Source of the DNA: Psychrobacillus faecigallinarum | GTDB lineage: Bacteria; Bacillota; Bacilli; Bacillales_A; Planococcaceae | Direction of reading: 5' to 3' | Length of the DNA: 64,000 nucleotides | Assembly: GCF_014836595.1 (NCBI RefSeq) | Contig: NZ_JACSQO010000007.1 | Coordinates: 62,001-126,000, forward strand | In this document: positions 1 to 8,997 of the stretch, one piece after another | Numbering within the stretch: position 1 is the stretch's first letter | How the letters are laid out: the number at the start of each line of letters is the position of its first letter | Translations under genes and position numbers: made by a program | Notes under the pieces: generated by a model | Databases searched by the model: none | What the model was told of the DNA's origin: nothing | What the model saw: the letters and a program-made list of their open reading frames with translations, nothing else

Positions 1-515
1 CAGTAACGGATGACAAAGGTAGGAAAACCGTGACGGATTTATTGCCTCATGTTACAGAACGCCTATATCCAGTAGGAAGATTAGATTACGAAACGTCAGG
101 AGTACTACTTTTAACAAATGACGGAGATTTCTCGTATGCGTTGACCCACCCTAAATTTAAAGTGGACAAAACCTATGTGGCGAGACTTAAAGGAATACCA
201 CTTAAGGAACAATTAAGACCTCTTGAGCGTGGAGTTGTCTTAGAAGACGGCAAGACCGCACCGGCAAGGGTAAAGCTTTTGTCTTCTGAAAAGAAAACGA
301 ATAAGTCGATTGTAGAAATCACTATCCATGAAGGAAAAAATCGTCAAGTACGACGCATGTTCGATGCAATTGGTTTTCCTGTGCAAAAACTAAAAAGAGA
401 ACGATTTGGCTTTCTAACTTTGCTTGGTTTAAATGCAGGGGAGTGGAGAGAACTAACAACTCATGAGGTAAAACAGCTCAGAGTTCTTGCTGAAACAGGT
501 AAAATAGGTAAATAA
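1..515 (+). CDS. rluB: Pseudouridine synthase RluB, 3' part (start lies before the window)
   Basis: RluB isomerises a uridine of 23S rRNA (around position 2605 in E. coli numbering) to pseudouridine. The reading frame is open from base 3, before the first possible GTG at base 30, and the residues encoded there (DDKGRKTVTDLL) match the usual RluB interior, so the N-terminal S4 RNA-binding domain is outside the window. The visible part is the catalytic domain: GRLDYETSG holds the nucleophilic Asp, TYVARL follows, and EGKNRQVRRMF is the family's C-terminal motif. It ends in TAA 40 bp before the resA promoter, as in B. subtilis where rluB precedes resA. The assignment to RluB rather than another RsuA-family enzyme rests on motifs plus this context. 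Confidence 0.9.
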   Translation, partial: VTDDKGRKTVTDLLPHVTERLYPVGRLDYETSGVLLLTNDGDFSYALTHPKFKVDKTYVARLKGIPLKEQLRPLERGVVLEDGKTAPARVKLLSSEKKTNKSIVEITIHEGKNRQVRRMFDAIGFPVQKLKRERFGFLTLLGLNAGEWRELTTHEVKQLRVLAETGKIGK

Positions 516-525
516 CAATGAAAAG

Positions 526-542
526 TTCACAAAGCCTTCATA
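526..542 (+). promoter_or_regulatory. Candidate ResD binding site upstream of resA
   Basis: TTCACAAA at 526-533 is the reverse complement of the published ResD-box core TTTGTGAA, and TTCATA follows at 537-542 as a possible weaker half-site. The site lies about 40 bp upstream of the resA -10 element. A similar pair, TTCACAAA then TTCATA, lies upstream of qcrA. That resA and qcrA belong to the ResDE regulon is known in B. subtilis; binding here is inferred. Confidence 0.5.
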
Positions 543-569
543 TGTCCTTCTCAATTTGGACATTAATTT

Positions 570-578
570 TGATATAAT
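570..578 (+). promoter_or_regulatory. resA promoter, extended -10
   Basis: TGATATAAT is an extended -10 (TGn followed by a perfect TATAAT at 573-578). No good -35 is present at 17 bp spacing, which suits an activator-dependent promoter. It argues against a resA start at TTG 556, because the -10 would then lie inside the coding sequence. Confidence 0.6.
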
Positions 579-612
579 ATTGTCGGCAATGCATGGAATG
601 GAGGAAATAAAT

Positions 613-1149
613 TTGGCTCAATCCAAACAAAAACGTTTTTACATAAGAGCAGTTATTTTAGTAGTACTTACACTAGCAATTGTATTTACAATTTTCTCTA
701 ACGTGACTAAAGAAAAAAATGCAGTTTTACAAGTCGGCGATAAAGCACCGGATTTCCATGTGGTAGACACGAATGGAGAACAGCATAAGCTTTCTGATTA
801 CAAAGGACAAGGCATCTTTTTAAATTTCTGGGGAACTTGGTGTAAACCTTGTGCAAAGGAAATGCCTGCAATGGACAATCAGTACAATGTCTACAAAGAT
901 CAAGGTGTTCAGACTCTAGCTATTAATGTTGGAGAATCGGATTTAAAGGTAAATCGTTTTGCTAACCGTTATGGCTTAACATTTCCTATTGCAATCGATC
1001 AAAACAAAAGCTTGTTGGATTCCTATAATATTGATCCGCTACCAACAACCTTTTTGATTAGCCCGGAAGGTAAGATAGAAAAGATTATTAAAGGTGAGAT
1101 GACCGAGCAAGATATTGCAAATTTCATGGAACAAATCAAACCTTCCTAA
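613..1149 (+). CDS. resA: Thiol-disulfide oxidoreductase ResA (cytochrome c maturation)
   Basis: ResA is a membrane-anchored thioredoxin-like protein that reduces the haem-binding cysteines of apocytochrome c on the outer face of the membrane. I chose TTG 613 because GGAGG at 600-604 sits 8 bp upstream; the frame extends back to TTG 556, but that would span the promoter. The 178-residue product matches B. subtilis ResA (179). It shows one N-terminal membrane segment (about residues 12-28), FWGTWCKPC with the CXXC pair at 77 and 80, the following Glu83 (equivalent to a known active-site Glu), and the cis-Pro segment PLPTTF. It is first gene of resABC, 13 bp before resB. Confidence 0.95.
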   Translation: MAQSKQKRFYIRAVILVVLTLAIVFTIFSNVTKEKNAVLQVGDKAPDFHVVDTNGEQHKLSDYKGQGIFLNFWGTWCKPCAKEMPAMDNQYNVYKDQGVQTLAINVGESDLKVNRFANRYGLTFPIAIDQNKSLLDSYNIDPLPTTFLISPEGKIEKIIKGEMTEQDIANFMEQIKPS

Positions 1150-1162
1150 AGGAGTCTTTTAG

Positions 1163-2824
1163 ATGGACAAGATAGTTTGTAAATGTGGGCACGTCAACCC
1201 TGCAGGTACAGAGCTTTGTGAAAGCTGTGGACGCCCTTTAAGTCAACAATCGAGAGAACAAAAGATTGTTGATATGAGATATGAAGGGTCTGCAAGACGT
1301 TCTCAAACCTATAACAAAACAATAATTGATAAAATCTGGAATTTCTTCTCTAGTGTAAAAGTCGGAATGTGGATTATCGTTGCTATCCTAATAGCTGCCG
1401 CTATAGGAACTATTCTGCCACAGGTTTTTTATGTTCCTGCAACGAGAGAAGAAGATATTGCAGCGTATTATGAGAGAGTGTATGGATGGTTTGGAACATT
1501 ATATTATGAATTAGGACTTTCTGATCTTTATAGCTCCTGGTGGTTCCAAACGCTAGTGGGAATGCTAGGTATTTCTTTAGTCATTGCAAGTTTGGATAGA
1601 GTAATACCACTTTACAAATCTCTTAAAAAACAAAAAACAAAAAGACATATTAGCTTTTTGAAACGTCAGCGTGTATTCGGCGCAGCAGAAGTAGAAGCTC
1701 CTGTCGAATCTCTTGAGAAGGCGGAAGAAAAGCTTAAGTCAATGAAGTATAAGGTTAAACGAGAAGGAAATGCAATTCTTGCAGAAAAAGGTCGTTTTTC
1801 CAGATGGGGCCCTTACGTAAACCATTTAGGTTTAATACTTTTCCTGTTTGGTGTTATGCTACGTGCAATCCCAGGGTTTTATGTAGATGAAACTATGTGG
1901 ATAAGAGAAGGAGAAACTCTTTACATACCACAAACAGATGGTTATTTCTTAGAGAGTAAGGATTTCATCTATGAAACATATACAAAAGAAGAGTCAGAAG
2001 AAGTTTTTGGTGAAGCACTTGATAGAGTGGGATCGATTGCTAAAAATTATCAAACGGATGTAGCTTTATATAAAGGGCCAGATGATGCAGTCGCTGGTCA
2101 TCCCGAAGACTTAAAGTTAGTGAAGGAAGAGTCCATCCAGGTTAATGAACCTTTGAAATTTGATAATTTCTCTGTGTTCCAGATGGATTTCCGTCTTAAT
2201 GAATTAAAGTCTATGACTTTCCATTTGGAGGACAAAGCTACTGGTACTGATCATGGTCAGTTTACGGTGGAGTTATCAAATCCACAAAGTATGTACGAGT
2301 TAAATGATGGTTATAAGGTAGAAATCGTAGACTACTACGCTAATTTTTCTGGTTTTGTAGATGGTGAACCTCAATCAGAGACTCCTGAGCCTAAGAATCC
2401 TGCATTTTTAGTGAAAATGTACAGCCCGGAATATCCAAAAGGTGAAACTAGTTTTGTCATGATTCAAAATACATTAGAACCTTTAGGGGAAACAGAATAT
2501 AAAGTTAAATTTGAAAGTGTAGAAACTAGAGATATGTCAGGTCTTACAATTCGCAAAGATTTAACACTTCCTATTCTAATGCTTGGTGGACTTATCTTTA
2601 TGATTGGTGTTGCACAAGGGTCTTATTGGAACCATAGACGTATTTGGCTTCAATATTTAGAGGATGGACAGATGGTAGTAGCTGCTCACACGAACAAAAA
2701 CTGGATGAGCGTTAAGAAGGATATCGATGAGGTTTCGAAGATAACCAATATACCACCATACGAAGATCAGCAAGATTTAGATGCAAAACAAGAAAAAGAG
2801 GAAACAGAGGAAGGTGTAAAATAA
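1163..2824 (+). CDS. resB: Cytochrome c biogenesis protein ResB (CcsB type)
   Basis: ResB forms the System II cytochrome c synthase with ResC, bringing haem and apocytochrome c together outside the membrane. The 553-residue protein starts at ATG 1163 behind GGAG. Membrane segments are visible at about residues 68-88, 120-145 and 215-232, with a last one near 470-490; the large loop between the last two is the extracellular domain. The N terminus has four cysteines (C6, C8, C19, C22) with zinc-ribbon spacing in front of the first membrane segment, so that part should be cytoplasmic. The C-terminal tail is acidic and Gln/Glu-rich. It abuts resC (1 bp gap), implying translational coupling. Confidence 0.95.
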   Translation: MDKIVCKCGHVNPAGTELCESCGRPLSQQSREQKIVDMRYEGSARRSQTYNKTIIDKIWNFFSSVKVGMWIIVAILIAAAIGTILPQVFYVPATREEDIAAYYERVYGWFGTLYYELGLSDLYSSWWFQTLVGMLGISLVIASLDRVIPLYKSLKKQKTKRHISFLKRQRVFGAAEVEAPVESLEKAEEKLKSMKYKVKREGNAILAEKGRFSRWGPYVNHLGLILFLFGVMLRAIPGFYVDETMWIREGETLYIPQTDGYFLESKDFIYETYTKEESEEVFGEALDRVGSIAKNYQTDVALYKGPDDAVAGHPEDLKLVKEESIQVNEPLKFDNFSVFQMDFRLNELKSMTFHLEDKATGTDHGQFTVELSNPQSMYELNDGYKVEIVDYYANFSGFVDGEPQSETPEPKNPAFLVKMYSPEYPKGETSFVMIQNTLEPLGETEYKVKFESVETRDMSGLTIRKDLTLPILMLGGLIFMIGVAQGSYWNHRRIWLQYLEDGQMVVAAHTNKNWMSVKKDIDEVSKITNIPPYEDQQDLDAKQEKEETEEGVK

Positions 2825-2825
2825 A

Positions 2826-4010
2826 ATGACAATGGTTTCTGTAAGTGAGACTTTATTGTTTGTAGCGTTTGTCGCTTATTTGGTTGCTACGTTTTTATTT
2901 GGTGGAGCAGTCAAATCTTCAAGTGCAGCAGCTACAAATTCATATAAACGATGGGGAAATTTAGCAATTATAGTGACGATTATTGGTTTTGTAGCTAACT
3001 TGGGTTATTTTATTACCCGTTGGATTGCTGCTGGACATGCACCAGTAAGTAACTTATTTGAATTTACTACAGCATTCGGAATGCTTGTAGTAGGAGCTTT
3101 TATACTTATTCACTTTATCTATAAAACTCCTGCTCTTGGTCTTTTTGCATTGCCTATAGCAGTGCTAATCATTGCATATGCAAGCATGTTCCCAAAGGAT
3201 ATCACTCCATTAATCCCAGCTCTAAAAAGTCACTGGTTAACTATTCATGTTATTACAGCAGCACTTGGTGAAGCTATATTAGCAATCAGTGCAGTAGCCG
3301 GTTTAATATGGTTACTAAAAAATATCGACCTAACAAAACCGTCTAAGCAACGTTTTTGGATAGAAGCAACCATGTACCTTTTAGTTTTAGTTTTAGGTTT
3401 CGTTATTTCAACTGTTTCATTTTCTGCAGTAGATTATTCAGCAGAATATTCTTATATAGACAAAGAAGGAAATCCACATGATATAGAATATAACCTACCA
3501 GCACTATTTGGTATGAATGAATCAGAGGTTATTACTGATGGGGCTATGGAACCGCTAATTGAAGTTCCACCTTTAATTAATGGTAAGAAGTTAACGACTG
3601 TTGTATGGGCAGTCCTATTCGGTACAGTACTTTATGGATTACTTCGATTAATCTTACGTAAACGTATTGCTACAGTTTTACAGCCATTAGCTAAAAAAGC
3701 TAATTCTCAACTAATGGATGAAATCGGGTATCGCTCTGTATTAATTGGCTTTCCTGTATTCACATTAGGGGCTCTAATATTTGCAATGATATGGGCTCAT
3801 GAAGCTTGGTCTCGTTTCTGGGGCTGGGATCCAAAAGAAGTTTGGGCTCTTATCACATGGTTATTCTATGCGGTATTCTTACATTTAAGATTGACAAAAG
3901 GATGGCAAGGTGAAAAATCTGCATGGTTGGCATTAATAGGTTTTATCATCATTATGTTTAACCTTATTGCTGTAAACTTAATCATTGCGGGTCTTCACTC
4001 ATACGCATAA
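2826..4010 (+). CDS. resC: Cytochrome c biogenesis protein ResC (CcsA type)
   Basis: ResC is the multi-pass haem-handling partner of ResB in System II cytochrome c maturation. The 394-residue protein is strongly hydrophobic with about eight membrane segments. Near residues 325-340 it carries [12 protein letters not shown], the tryptophan-rich haem-binding motif that defines the CcsA/CcmC/CcmF family, with conserved His residues in flanking segments (for example SHWLTIHV and WAHEAW). It starts at ATG 2826, one base after the resB stop, with a GGAAGG sequence in the end of resB as ribosome site. A strong terminator follows, separating resABC from resDE. Confidence 0.95.
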   Translation: MTMVSVSETLLFVAFVAYLVATFLFGGAVKSSSAAATNSYKRWGNLAIIVTIIGFVANLGYFITRWIAAGHAPVSNLFEFTTAFGMLVVGAFILIHFIYKTPALGLFALPIAVLIIAYASMFPKDITPLIPALKSHWLTIHVITAALGEAILAISAVAGLIWLLKNIDLTKPSKQRFWIEATMYLLVLVLGFVISTVSFSAVDYSAEYSYIDKEGNPHDIEYNLPALFGMNESEVITDGAMEPLIEVPPLINGKKLTTVVWAVLFGTVLYGLLRLILRKRIATVLQPLAKKANSQLMDEIGYRSVLIGFPVFTLGALIFAMIWAHEAWSRFWGWDPKEVWALITWLFYAVFLHLRLTKGWQGEKSAWLALIGFIIIMFNLIAVNLIIAGLHSYA

Positions 4011-4030
4011 GTAAGTCAAAAGTAGTGTCA

Positions 4031-4070
4031 AAAAGCTCTACATTCAGCAGAATGTAGAGCTTTTCTTTTC
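4031..4070 (+). terminator. Rho-independent terminator after resC
   Basis: A perfect 15-bp stem (AAAAGCTCTACATTC at 4031-4045 with its complement at 4050-4064) and a 4-nt loop are followed by TTTTCTTTTCTTTT. It closes the resABC transcript; resDE probably also has its own promoter between here and 4131, but I see no convincing -35/-10 pair. Confidence 0.9.
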
Positions 4071-4130
4071 TTTTATGTTAAGTAATTGTACAATATAGAA
4101 TAGATGTAGATAGAAGGGTATGATATTTAA

Positions 4131-4847
4131 ATGTCAGAAATGATAAAACTTTTAGTAGTAGATGATGAAGAACGTATCCGTCGTTTGTTGAAAATGTATT
4201 TAGAAAGAGAAGGGTATATGGTAGAGGAAGCTGAAAACGGAGAAGCTGCTCTTTTACTCGCTTTAGAAAATGAATATAATTGTATTCTCCTAGATATTAT
4301 GATGCCTGAAAAAGATGGTATAGAGGTTATTACAGAGCTTCGAGAACATAAAGACACACCAGTTATTCTTTTAACAGCTAAGGGCGAAGAAGCTAATCGT
4401 GTAGAAGGCTTTGAATTGGGAGCGGACGATTATATTGTAAAACCTTTTAGTCCAAGAGAGGTTGTTCTTAGAGTAAAGGCACTTCTGAAAAGATCAGCAG
4501 CATTTTCTCCATCACAGACAGTTTCCATTTCTAAGGATATTGTTGTATTTCCTCATTTAACCATTGACCATGATGCACATAGAGTCACTGCAGATGGTGA
4601 AGAAGTTAGCTTAACTCCAAAAGAATATGAATTGCTTTACTTCCTTGCTAAAGCGCCAGATAAAGTTTTTGATCGGGAACAGCTGTTAAAAGAAGTTTGG
4701 CATTACGATTTCTTTGGAGATTTACGTACAGTAGATACACACGTAAAAAGATTACGTGAAAAATTAAATAGAGTTTCTGAAAAAGCTGCGAAAATGATTG
4801 TAACTGTTTGGGGAGTTGGCTATAAATTCGAGGTAGGAAATGAATAG
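4131..4847 (+). CDS. resD: Response regulator ResD (OmpR family)
   Basis: ResD is the DNA-binding regulator of aerobic and anaerobic respiration genes, phosphorylated by ResE. Residues 1-120 form the receiver domain: acidic pocket D11/D12, phospho-acceptor D55 in LLDIMMP, the conserved Lys in DDYIVKPFSPREV. Residues about 138-235 are a winged-helix effector domain (SLTPKEYELLYFLA, GDLRTVDTHVKRLREKL, TVWGVGYKFE). The length of 238 and the near-identity to B. subtilis ResD in the C-terminal half make the assignment firm. It overlaps resE by 8 bp. Likely targets in this window are resA and qcrA, both with TTCACAAA sites upstream. Confidence 0.96.
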   Translation: MSEMIKLLVVDDEERIRRLLKMYLEREGYMVEEAENGEAALLLALENEYNCILLDIMMPEKDGIEVITELREHKDTPVILLTAKGEEANRVEGFELGADDYIVKPFSPREVVLRVKALLKRSAAFSPSQTVSISKDIVVFPHLTIDHDAHRVTADGEEVSLTPKEYELLYFLAKAPDKVFDREQLLKEVWHYDFFGDLRTVDTHVKRLREKLNRVSEKAAKMIVTVWGVGYKFEVGNE

Positions 4848-6621
4848 GATTTGGAATAGTGTGGTCGGGAAGCTATGGGGAACCATATTGCTTCTCGTCT
4901 TATTTGTGTTGTTTATCGTTACAGTCCTAATGCTAGAATTTTTAGAAGACTTTCATACAGAACAAGCGGAAGAAATTCTTAGACAAGAAGCTGCTACTAT
5001 AGGGAAAATTGTAGAACAGCATGAAAATCTAGAGAATTCCCTCTCCATTATTAGTGATATTTTAGGCTCGGAAACAAATACATTAATTGTAAGAAATGCA
5101 GATTCTGTATTCCTCTCCGTTCAAGAGGGTCTCAATAAAGAAGTTATCAATGATAAAATATTAGAAGACGAGCAGCTTTCCAAGATTTATACTTCGGATA
5201 AAACAATTATTAAGAAAATGCTAATGCCATCCATGACAGAAGAAAATCGAATGGAAAACTATATAATTTTGGCATCTCCTCTAGAAGCTGACGAACAGGT
5301 TCATGGAGCAGTTTTTATTTATCAAAGCTTAGAAGTTGTAAATAAAACCTCTAATAATACGACAAAAATTGTATTTCTGTCTGGATTTATAGCTCTGTTA
5401 CTTACAACCTTGCTTACTTTCTTCCTTTCTTCTAAAATCACATCTCCCCTTCGATCGATGCGAGAGGCGGCTTTAGAGCTAGCTAAAGGAAACTTTGAAA
5501 CGAAGGTACCTTATACGCAAAGAGACGAGATAGGGGAGCTTGGCTCTGCATTTAACAGAATGGGTAAGCAATTAAAGCATCATGTGGAGGTAATCAATCA
5601 GGAAAAGGAACAGCTTTCAAGTATTCTTACTTCTATGACAGATGCCGTAATTACTTTCAACAAAGAATTTCAAGTACAGGTAAGTAATCCACAGGCTGAC
5701 CAACTGTTAAATAAATGGCATGAAGAAAATGACATTGCTAACAAATCAGATTTACCTGATGAACTTCAGCATCTTCTAGAGCATGTATTGCATTTAGAAG
5801 AAGAATTAGATGAGGAATTAGAAATAAGAGGATCATACTTCTCTGTGTCGATCAGCCTTCTTTATAGCAATGAATCTGTTCGTGGGGCAGTGGTCGTATT
5901 GCGCGACATGACTGAGCAACATAGATTAGACAAAATGCGTTCAGATTTCATCGCTAATGTTTCTCATGAGCTAAGAACACCTATTTCTATGCTGCAAGGA
6001 TACAGTGAAGCCATTATCGATGAAATAGTCACGACAGAAGAAGACAAAAATGAAATGATTCGGGTTATTTATGATGAATCTAAACGTATGGGTAGACTTG
6101 TAACAGAGTTATTAGATTTAGCGAGACTTGAATCAGGTTATTTGAGCATACACAAAGAAAAAGCAGAAATTGTTTCGGTAATCGAAAGGATTACCCAAAA
6201 ATTTGACCAAGCTGCGAAAGAAAGTAATGTTAGCTTAAAGTTTGATCACAATATACCTTCTGAGGAATTAATCGAAATTGAGATAGACGAAGATCGTATG
6301 GAACAGGTTTTAACGAACTTAATTGATAATGCTTTAAGGCATACTCCGGAAGAAGGCTCTGTTTCCGTACTGTTAGAGAAATCCAAAAACCAAATCATTA
6401 TAAAGGTATCAGATACTGGATTTGGTATACCTGCGGAGGATTTACCTTATATTTTTGAGCGGTTTTATAAAGCCGATAAAGCTAGAACTAGAGGGAAAGC
6501 TGGCACTGGCCTCGGCCTTGCTATTGCGAAAAATATAGTCGAAAGACACGAAGGTCACCTATCAGCAGAAAGCACAGTCGGGGTAGGCACAACATTTATT
6601 ATTCAATTGCCATTAAGCTAA
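4840..6621 (+). CDS. resE: Sensor histidine kinase ResE
   Basis: ResE senses the redox or oxygen state and phosphorylates or dephosphorylates ResD. In the 593 residues I see a membrane segment at about 14-34, an extracellular sensor loop, a second membrane segment at about 178-200, a HAMP linker (SSKITSPLRSMREAALELA), a PAS-like domain around 255-360, the HisKA box FIANVSHELRTPISML with phospho-accepting His376, and an HATPase domain with N box (NLIDNALRHTPEE), G1 (DTGFGIP) and G2 (GKAGTGLGLAIAKN). It starts inside the end of resD. Its stop codon directly touches the -35 of a candidate sigma-X promoter. Confidence 0.95.
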   Translation: MNRIWNSVVGKLWGTILLLVLFVLFIVTVLMLEFLEDFHTEQAEEILRQEAATIGKIVEQHENLENSLSIISDILGSETNTLIVRNADSVFLSVQEGLNKEVINDKILEDEQLSKIYTSDKTIIKKMLMPSMTEENRMENYIILASPLEADEQVHGAVFIYQSLEVVNKTSNNTTKIVFLSGFIALLLTTLLTFFLSSKITSPLRSMREAALELAKGNFETKVPYTQRDEIGELGSAFNRMGKQLKHHVEVINQEKEQLSSILTSMTDAVITFNKEFQVQVSNPQADQLLNKWHEENDIANKSDLPDELQHLLEHVLHLEEELDEELEIRGSYFSVSISLLYSNESVRGAVVVLRDMTEQHRLDKMRSDFIANVSHELRTPISMLQGYSEAIIDEIVTTEEDKNEMIRVIYDESKRMGRLVTELLDLARLESGYLSIHKEKAEIVSVIERITQKFDQAAKESNVSLKFDHNIPSEELIEIEIDEDRMEQVLTNLIDNALRHTPEEGSVSVLLEKSKNQIIIKVSDTGFGIPAEDLPYIFERFYKADKARTRGKAGTGLGLAIAKNIVERHEGHLSAESTVGVGTTFIIQLPLS

Positions 6622-6647
6622 TGTAACAAATCGGGAGATGAAACGAC
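6622..6647 (+). promoter_or_regulatory. Candidate autoregulatory sigma-X promoter of sigX
   Basis: TGTAAC (6622-6627), a 16-bp spacer and CGAC (6644-6647) match the ECF sigma-X promoter consensus. It starts at the base after the resE stop and 26 bp before the sigX start. Autoregulation of sigX through such a promoter is known in B. subtilis; here it is inferred from sequence. Confidence 0.7.
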
Positions 6648-6672
6648 TAATTGAAAGAACGGGGGGAGCATT

Positions 6673-7209
6673 ATGAATGACTCCGTTTTCCACCGCTTGT
6701 ATGATACCTATCATCAAGACGTTTTTCAGTTTTTGATCTATCTAGTTAAAGATAGACAAACTGCGGAAGACTTGGTCCAGGAGGTTTATGTTCGTGTTCT
6801 AAGAGCTTACAGTAAATTTGAGGGAAAAAGCTCCGAGAAAACATGGTTATTTTCAATTGCAAAAAATGTAGCTATTGATCATTTTCGAAAGCATTCCGTT
6901 AGAAAGAAAAGAATGTTTGATGCTTTTGACTGGGAATCTACACAGCTTGCATCAAAAGACATGTTGCCGGAGGATTTTACTGTTTTAAATGATGAAATGA
7001 AAGCCTTGCTACTAGCTTTAGATACATGTACTGGAGATCAGAAAATGGTAGTCATTATGAGATATTTTCAAGAGCTGTCCATTGCTGAAACCGCACAAGT
7101 ATTAAATTGGACAGAAGGTAAGGTAAAGACTACTCAGCATAGAGCTATTAAATCACTTCGAGAAAAATTATCTGATAAACAAAAGGAGGGTAATGTTTTA
7201 CATGAGTAA
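6673..7209 (+). CDS. sigX: ECF RNA polymerase sigma factor SigX
   Basis: This 178-residue ECF sigma factor directs core RNA polymerase to cell-envelope genes. Region 2 (about residues 5-75) contains DRQTAEDLVQEVYVRVLRAY and the -10 recognition segment KTWLFSIAKNVAIDHFRKH; region 4 (about 115-168) contains the helix-turn-helix ELSIAETAQVLNWTEGKVKTTQHRAIKSLR. Start ATG 6673 follows a strong GGGGGGAG site. The identity as SigX rather than another ECF factor rests on its place directly after resDE and before an RsiX-like protein, as in B. subtilis, and on the sigma-X-like promoter in front. The 3' end overlaps rsiX by 8 bp. Confidence 0.9.
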   Translation: MNDSVFHRLYDTYHQDVFQFLIYLVKDRQTAEDLVQEVYVRVLRAYSKFEGKSSEKTWLFSIAKNVAIDHFRKHSVRKKRMFDAFDWESTQLASKDMLPEDFTVLNDEMKALLLALDTCTGDQKMVVIMRYFQELSIAETAQVLNWTEGKVKTTQHRAIKSLREKLSDKQKEGNVLHE

Positions 7210-8455
7210 TCAAGAAGAAAAGAATAAAGCGTTAGATGAGCTCTTACACAACATGCCCAAGTTCACAGATAATCGTTCGAAGGATGAAGTATACAATCGA
7301 GTGAAGTTAGAAATGGATTCTTCCGATTTAAATAAAGTCATACGAAATAATAAATGGTTTTCTAAATGGATGCCACTTTTAGTGTCTGTTGCTTCTGTTT
7401 TGTTGTTAACGTTCTTAATTTCTTCATACTTGGGCACAAGTAGTGAAAAATCTGCAATCCAGCAACAGGCTACAGACAAATCGGACATGTTGAGAACGTT
7501 GGACGTTGCTCCTGCCTCTGAGGTAGAAACAACAGAGGGCGGAATGGAAGCCAAGGAAGATGCGGCTATAGAAAATTCAAATGATGTAGTCAATTCTTTA
7601 GCTGTCGAAAGTGAATTAGTGCCAGTTCAAGCCTTTAACAACGCTAGAACTGTATATGAAGATGATTTAAATGATGGAATTCCATTTCATTTTTCTGTAA
7701 CAGAAGGGGCAGAAGCTTACCCAATCACAATAATTATACCTAAGGATAAAATAAACGAAGAATTTACTGACGGATTGCCAAATAGTCTTCAGTTATATGA
7801 AAAATATGCAAGCACTATAGATGAATCTGCTCTAGGGTTCGAGGAATATTTGCCCTTGCAAGGTAATTTAGTTTCAGATGGCGATACGCTTCAACACTAT
7901 TTACCTAAAGGGCATGGTTATGATGCTGCTTCAGCTACTTCCGGAGTGTATACTGATACAATCCGTCATATTTTTACGGATTTTTCCTTCCTGGAACGAT
8001 TAAGTGAGGATGGCACAGCTATCAATTGGGACCAAGTAGGAGTAATAGGGAAAAAGGAATTGGCAAGCGGAAACAAAGAACGAATGTATTTTAAACACAC
8101 AATGAATAGCGGACTGACATTCCTTGTTCCAAAGGATGCTAAGTTTGAGAATGCTTTTAAAGATATGCCAAAATCAGCAAATGATCTTTATACGACTGTT
8201 GTACCGAAAGATGTTAGTTATGAGGTATCAGAGGAAGGCAACACGGTTGTAATAACATTTGACGAAGCATTAGATTTGGCAACATTGGAATATGAAGATT
8301 CTATTCTTATGATTGAAGCCTTTACATTAACAGCTGCAAGCTTCGATAAAACAGTTCGTCTAGAAAATGTTGTACAGAAGCAATGGGATCGATTTGATTT
8401 GACAGCTACTTTACCAATCCCAATTGGCCCTAATGGGTACATGATGAACGAATAA
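7202..8455 (+). CDS. rsiX: Anti-sigma-X factor RsiX
   Basis: RsiX is the membrane-bound inhibitor of SigX. The protein has a cytoplasmic N-terminal region of about 55 residues without a zinc-binding HxxxCxxC motif, a single membrane segment at about 56-77 (MPLLVSVASVLLLTFLIS) and a large extracellular part of about 340 residues. Two starts are possible: ATG 7193, only 2 bp from AAAGGAGGG, and ATG 7202, 11 bp from it. I prefer 7202, which gives 417 residues and overlaps sigX by 8 bp. It is somewhat longer than the B. subtilis protein (about 368). The sequence alone is weakly conserved; context carries the call. Confidence 0.85.
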   Translation: MSNQEEKNKALDELLHNMPKFTDNRSKDEVYNRVKLEMDSSDLNKVIRNNKWFSKWMPLLVSVASVLLLTFLISSYLGTSSEKSAIQQQATDKSDMLRTLDVAPASEVETTEGGMEAKEDAAIENSNDVVNSLAVESELVPVQAFNNARTVYEDDLNDGIPFHFSVTEGAEAYPITIIIPKDKINEEFTDGLPNSLQLYEKYASTIDESALGFEEYLPLQGNLVSDGDTLQHYLPKGHGYDAASATSGVYTDTIRHIFTDFSFLERLSEDGTAINWDQVGVIGKKELASGNKERMYFKHTMNSGLTFLVPKDAKFENAFKDMPKSANDLYTTVVPKDVSYEVSEEGNTVVITFDEALDLATLEYEDSILMIEAFTLTAASFDKTVRLENVVQKQWDRFDLTATLPIPIGPNGYMMNE

Positions 8456-8460
8456 TAAAG

Positions 8461-8493
8461 AATCGACCTACTAATTAGTCGGTCGATTTTTTT
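8461..8493 (+). terminator. Rho-independent terminator after rsiX
   Basis: AATCGACC (8461-8468) pairs with GGTCGATT (8481-8488); between them lies the palindrome ACTAATTAGT, which extends the stem after one mismatch. TTTTTTT follows. It ends the sigX-rsiX transcript before the repeat array. Confidence 0.88.
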
Positions 8494-8520
8494 ATTGGTT
8501 TTTTTATACGAAAAAAGTGT

Positions 8521-8825
8521 TTTATAATCGGATAGAAAAATTTACGACCGTTCAGACGAGAGTTATAACCGGATAGAAAAATTTATGACTGTTCGGACGA
8601 GTTTTATGACCGGATAGAAAAATTTATGACCGTTCGGACGAGAGTTATGACCGGATAGAAAAATTTATGACTGTTCGGACGAGTTTTATAACCGGATAGA
8701 AAAATTTATGACCGTTCGGACGAGAGTTATGACCGGATAGAAAAATTTATGACCGTTCGGACGAGATTTATGACCGGATAGAAAAATTTATGACCGTTCA
8801 GGCAAGTTTTATAGTCGGAAAGAGT
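8521..8825. repeat. Tandem array of a 41-bp dimeric repeat (seven copies plus a fragment)
   Basis: GGATAG recurs exactly every 41 bp at 8530, 8571, 8612, 8653, 8694, 8735 and 8776, and a diverged GGAAAG lies at 8817. Each unit is two half-units, one starting TTATGACCGGATAG (20 bp) and one starting TTATGACCGTTCGG (21 bp), so the unit is itself an old duplication. Copies differ by a few substitutions, no indels. Three-base periodicity is absent (41 is not a multiple of 3), so it is not coding. There are no unique spacers, so it is not a CRISPR. Together with 8826-8924, an AT-rich stretch in which I see nothing, it fills the rsiX-ribU gap up to the ribU promoter. Confidence 0.95.
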
Positions 8826-8924
8826 TATTTATTACAGTTATATATTAAGGTGAACAAAAATCACTTTATTTTAATTTCATAAAAAAGGTTCATCTGTTAA
8901 TATACTTAAATCGAAACAGTTGTA

Positions 8925-8953
8925 TTGCATATATTAATATAGTTTGATAAAAT
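8925..8953 (+). promoter_or_regulatory. Sigma-A promoter of the FMN riboswitch-ribU transcript
   Basis: TTGCAT (8925-8930), 17-bp spacer, TAAAAT (8948-8953) with an extended TGA before the -10. Transcription would start near 8960, about 38 bp before the riboswitch. Confidence 0.7.
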
Positions 8954-8997
8954 GATTGTAATTCGAGATAATCTTGAATGACAATAAAATATTGATT

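Noticed and set aside
556..612. Upstream start for resA at TTG 556
   Set aside because: It would place the extended -10 promoter inside the gene and lacks a ribosome site; TTG 613 has GGAGG at good spacing.
7210..7593. Minus-strand frame of 127 codons opposite rsiX
   Set aside because: Antisense shadow of a coding region with a membrane segment; no ribosome site.
8521..8825. Possible CRISPR array
   Set aside because: The repeats are contiguous copies of one 41-bp unit without unique spacers and no cas genes are present.
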